The notes beneath the pieces are model-generated. The model did no database searches, was not told where the DNA came from, and saw nothing but the letters and a program-made list of their open reading frames with translations. The position numbers and the translations under genes were made by a program. A stretch of DNA of 5,546 nt from NCBI GenBank assembly GCA_018820745.1, contig JAHJNP010000392.1, positions 1 through 5,546 of the forward strand. The letters are read 5' to 3'. Within the stretch, counting starts at the first letter, position 1. Each line of letters starts with the position of its first letter. Positions 5,076-5,546 of this stretch are shown in pieces. The DNA comes from Gammaproteobacteria bacterium. GTDB taxonomy: Bacteria > Pseudomonadota > Gammaproteobacteria > Burkholderiales > Thiobacillaceae.

Positions 5076-5546
5076 GGCGGATTCAACCGGTCGACGCAAC
5101 AGATTGACCAAATCGTTCAGCTGGTGTTTCGTAGTTTAGTGTTTTCCTTGGACGATCATTTAATCGTCTTGCCAATCCATTGAGCTGGGCTTGCGAGTAA
5201 GCGGAGATGTCTGTTCCCTTGGGCAGATATTGTCTCAATAGACCATTCGTGTTTTCGTTAGACCCACGCTGCCAAGGGCTCTGGGGATCACAAAAGTAGA
5301 CTTTTACGTCGGTTGCCAAGGTGAAGCGCTGGTGGGCGGCCATCTCTTTTCCCCGATCCCACGTAAGCGTTTTATAAAGCTCCTGCGGTAACTTGCGGGC
5401 GTGTTTGATCAGTGCGTTGATGACGGTCTCAGTATCCTTGCCTGTGACCTTCACCAGCATCACATAGCGTGAATGACGTTCGACAAGGGTTGCAATCTGA
5501 CTGTTGCTGTTTCCGAACAGCAGGTCACCCTCCCAGTGACCGGGTA
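5076..5546 (-). mobile_element. IS30-family insertion sequence, transposase 3' end and terminal repeat (partial)
   Basis: The element is identified by its transposase and by a terminal sequence at about 5076-5102, where ATTCAACCGGTCGACGCAAC closely resembles the IS30 end as I remember it (ATTCAATTGGTCAACGCAAC), preceded by five bases in place of TGTAG. The end overlaps the last codons and stop of the transposase. The other end lies beyond the right edge, so neither the second terminal repeat nor a target duplication can be checked. The exact boundary is uncertain by a few bases. Confidence 0.7.
5083..5546 (-). CDS. IS30-family transposase, C-terminal catalytic part
   Basis: The visible 153 codons (frame read from 5544 to the TGA at 5085-5083) are the catalytic domain of a DDE transposase that cuts and joins the ends of its own insertion sequence. 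The triad is complete: Asp7 of the visible part in PGHWEGDLLFG, Asp63 in TWDRGKEM, and Glu97 in GSNENTNGLLRQYLPKGTD, with 33 residues between the last two, the IS30-family spacing. The tail RPRKTLNYETPAERF is also typical. The frame is open to the window edge, so the gene starts outside and the N-terminal helix-turn-helix is not seen; a GTG at 5463 is internal to the domain and is not a real start. No frameshift is visible, so the element may be functional. Confidence 0.92.
   Translation of the reverse strand, partial: PGHWEGDLLFGNSNSQIATLVERHSRYVMLVKVTGKDTETVINALIKHARKLPQELYKTLTWDRGKEMAAHQRFTLATDVKVYFCDPQSPWQRGSNENTNGLLRQYLPKGTDISAYSQAQLNGLARRLNDRPRKTLNYETPAERFGQSVASTG

Noticed and set aside
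1..5546. CRISPR array
   Set aside because: No regularly spaced repeats of CRISPR length occur anywhere in the window.

Overview
The window looks like a betaproteobacterial chromosome, possibly Rhodocyclales or a relative. The basis is the G+C-rich aroE-mtgA gene pair at the left edge and the character of both proteins; the genus is an inference. Base composition drops visibly after mtgA, and the rest reads as an accessory island laid down next to a core cell-wall locus.

Layout: (1) 1-899, core genes: the 3' end of aroE (shikimate dehydrogenase) overlapping mtgA (monofunctional peptidoglycan glycosyltransferase). (2) 900-1174, a non-coding stretch with small palindromes and, at its right end, an array of GGTGTAA-like half-sites that looks like an operator. 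(3) 1175-3802, a compact four-gene type II restriction-modification operon: a ribbon-helix-helix (RHH) DNA-binding protein, a C5-cytosine DNA methyltransferase, a putative PD-(D/E)XK restriction endonuclease of a family I cannot name, and a Vsr mismatch endonuclease. Each junction is a 4-base stop/start overlap (ATGA, ATGA, GTGA). (4) 3799-3863, a dense cluster of interleaved inverted repeats between two converging genes. (5) 3862-4365 on the minus strand, an exported staphylococcal-nuclease-like protein. (6) 4382-4998, an unrecognised 92-residue protein followed closely by an XRE-type helix-turn-helix regulator and a short hairpin. (7) about 5076 to the right edge, the 3' end of an IS30-family insertion sequence with an almost recognisable terminal repeat; the element runs out of the window.

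How the genes fit together: the methyltransferase would protect host DNA, the endonuclease would cut unmodified DNA, and Vsr would repair the T:G mismatches produced when the methylated cytosines deaminate. The RHH protein sits where a control protein would and has an inverted repeat directly upstream of its start, so it is a candidate autoregulator of the whole operon. The most useful things to follow up are this RHH-controlled arrangement and its operator array, the unassigned nuclease family, the permuted inverted repeats at 3799-3863, and an imperfect 24-base direct repeat (991-1014 and 5052-5075). That repeat brackets the island, and its right copy ends where the IS30-type element appears to begin.
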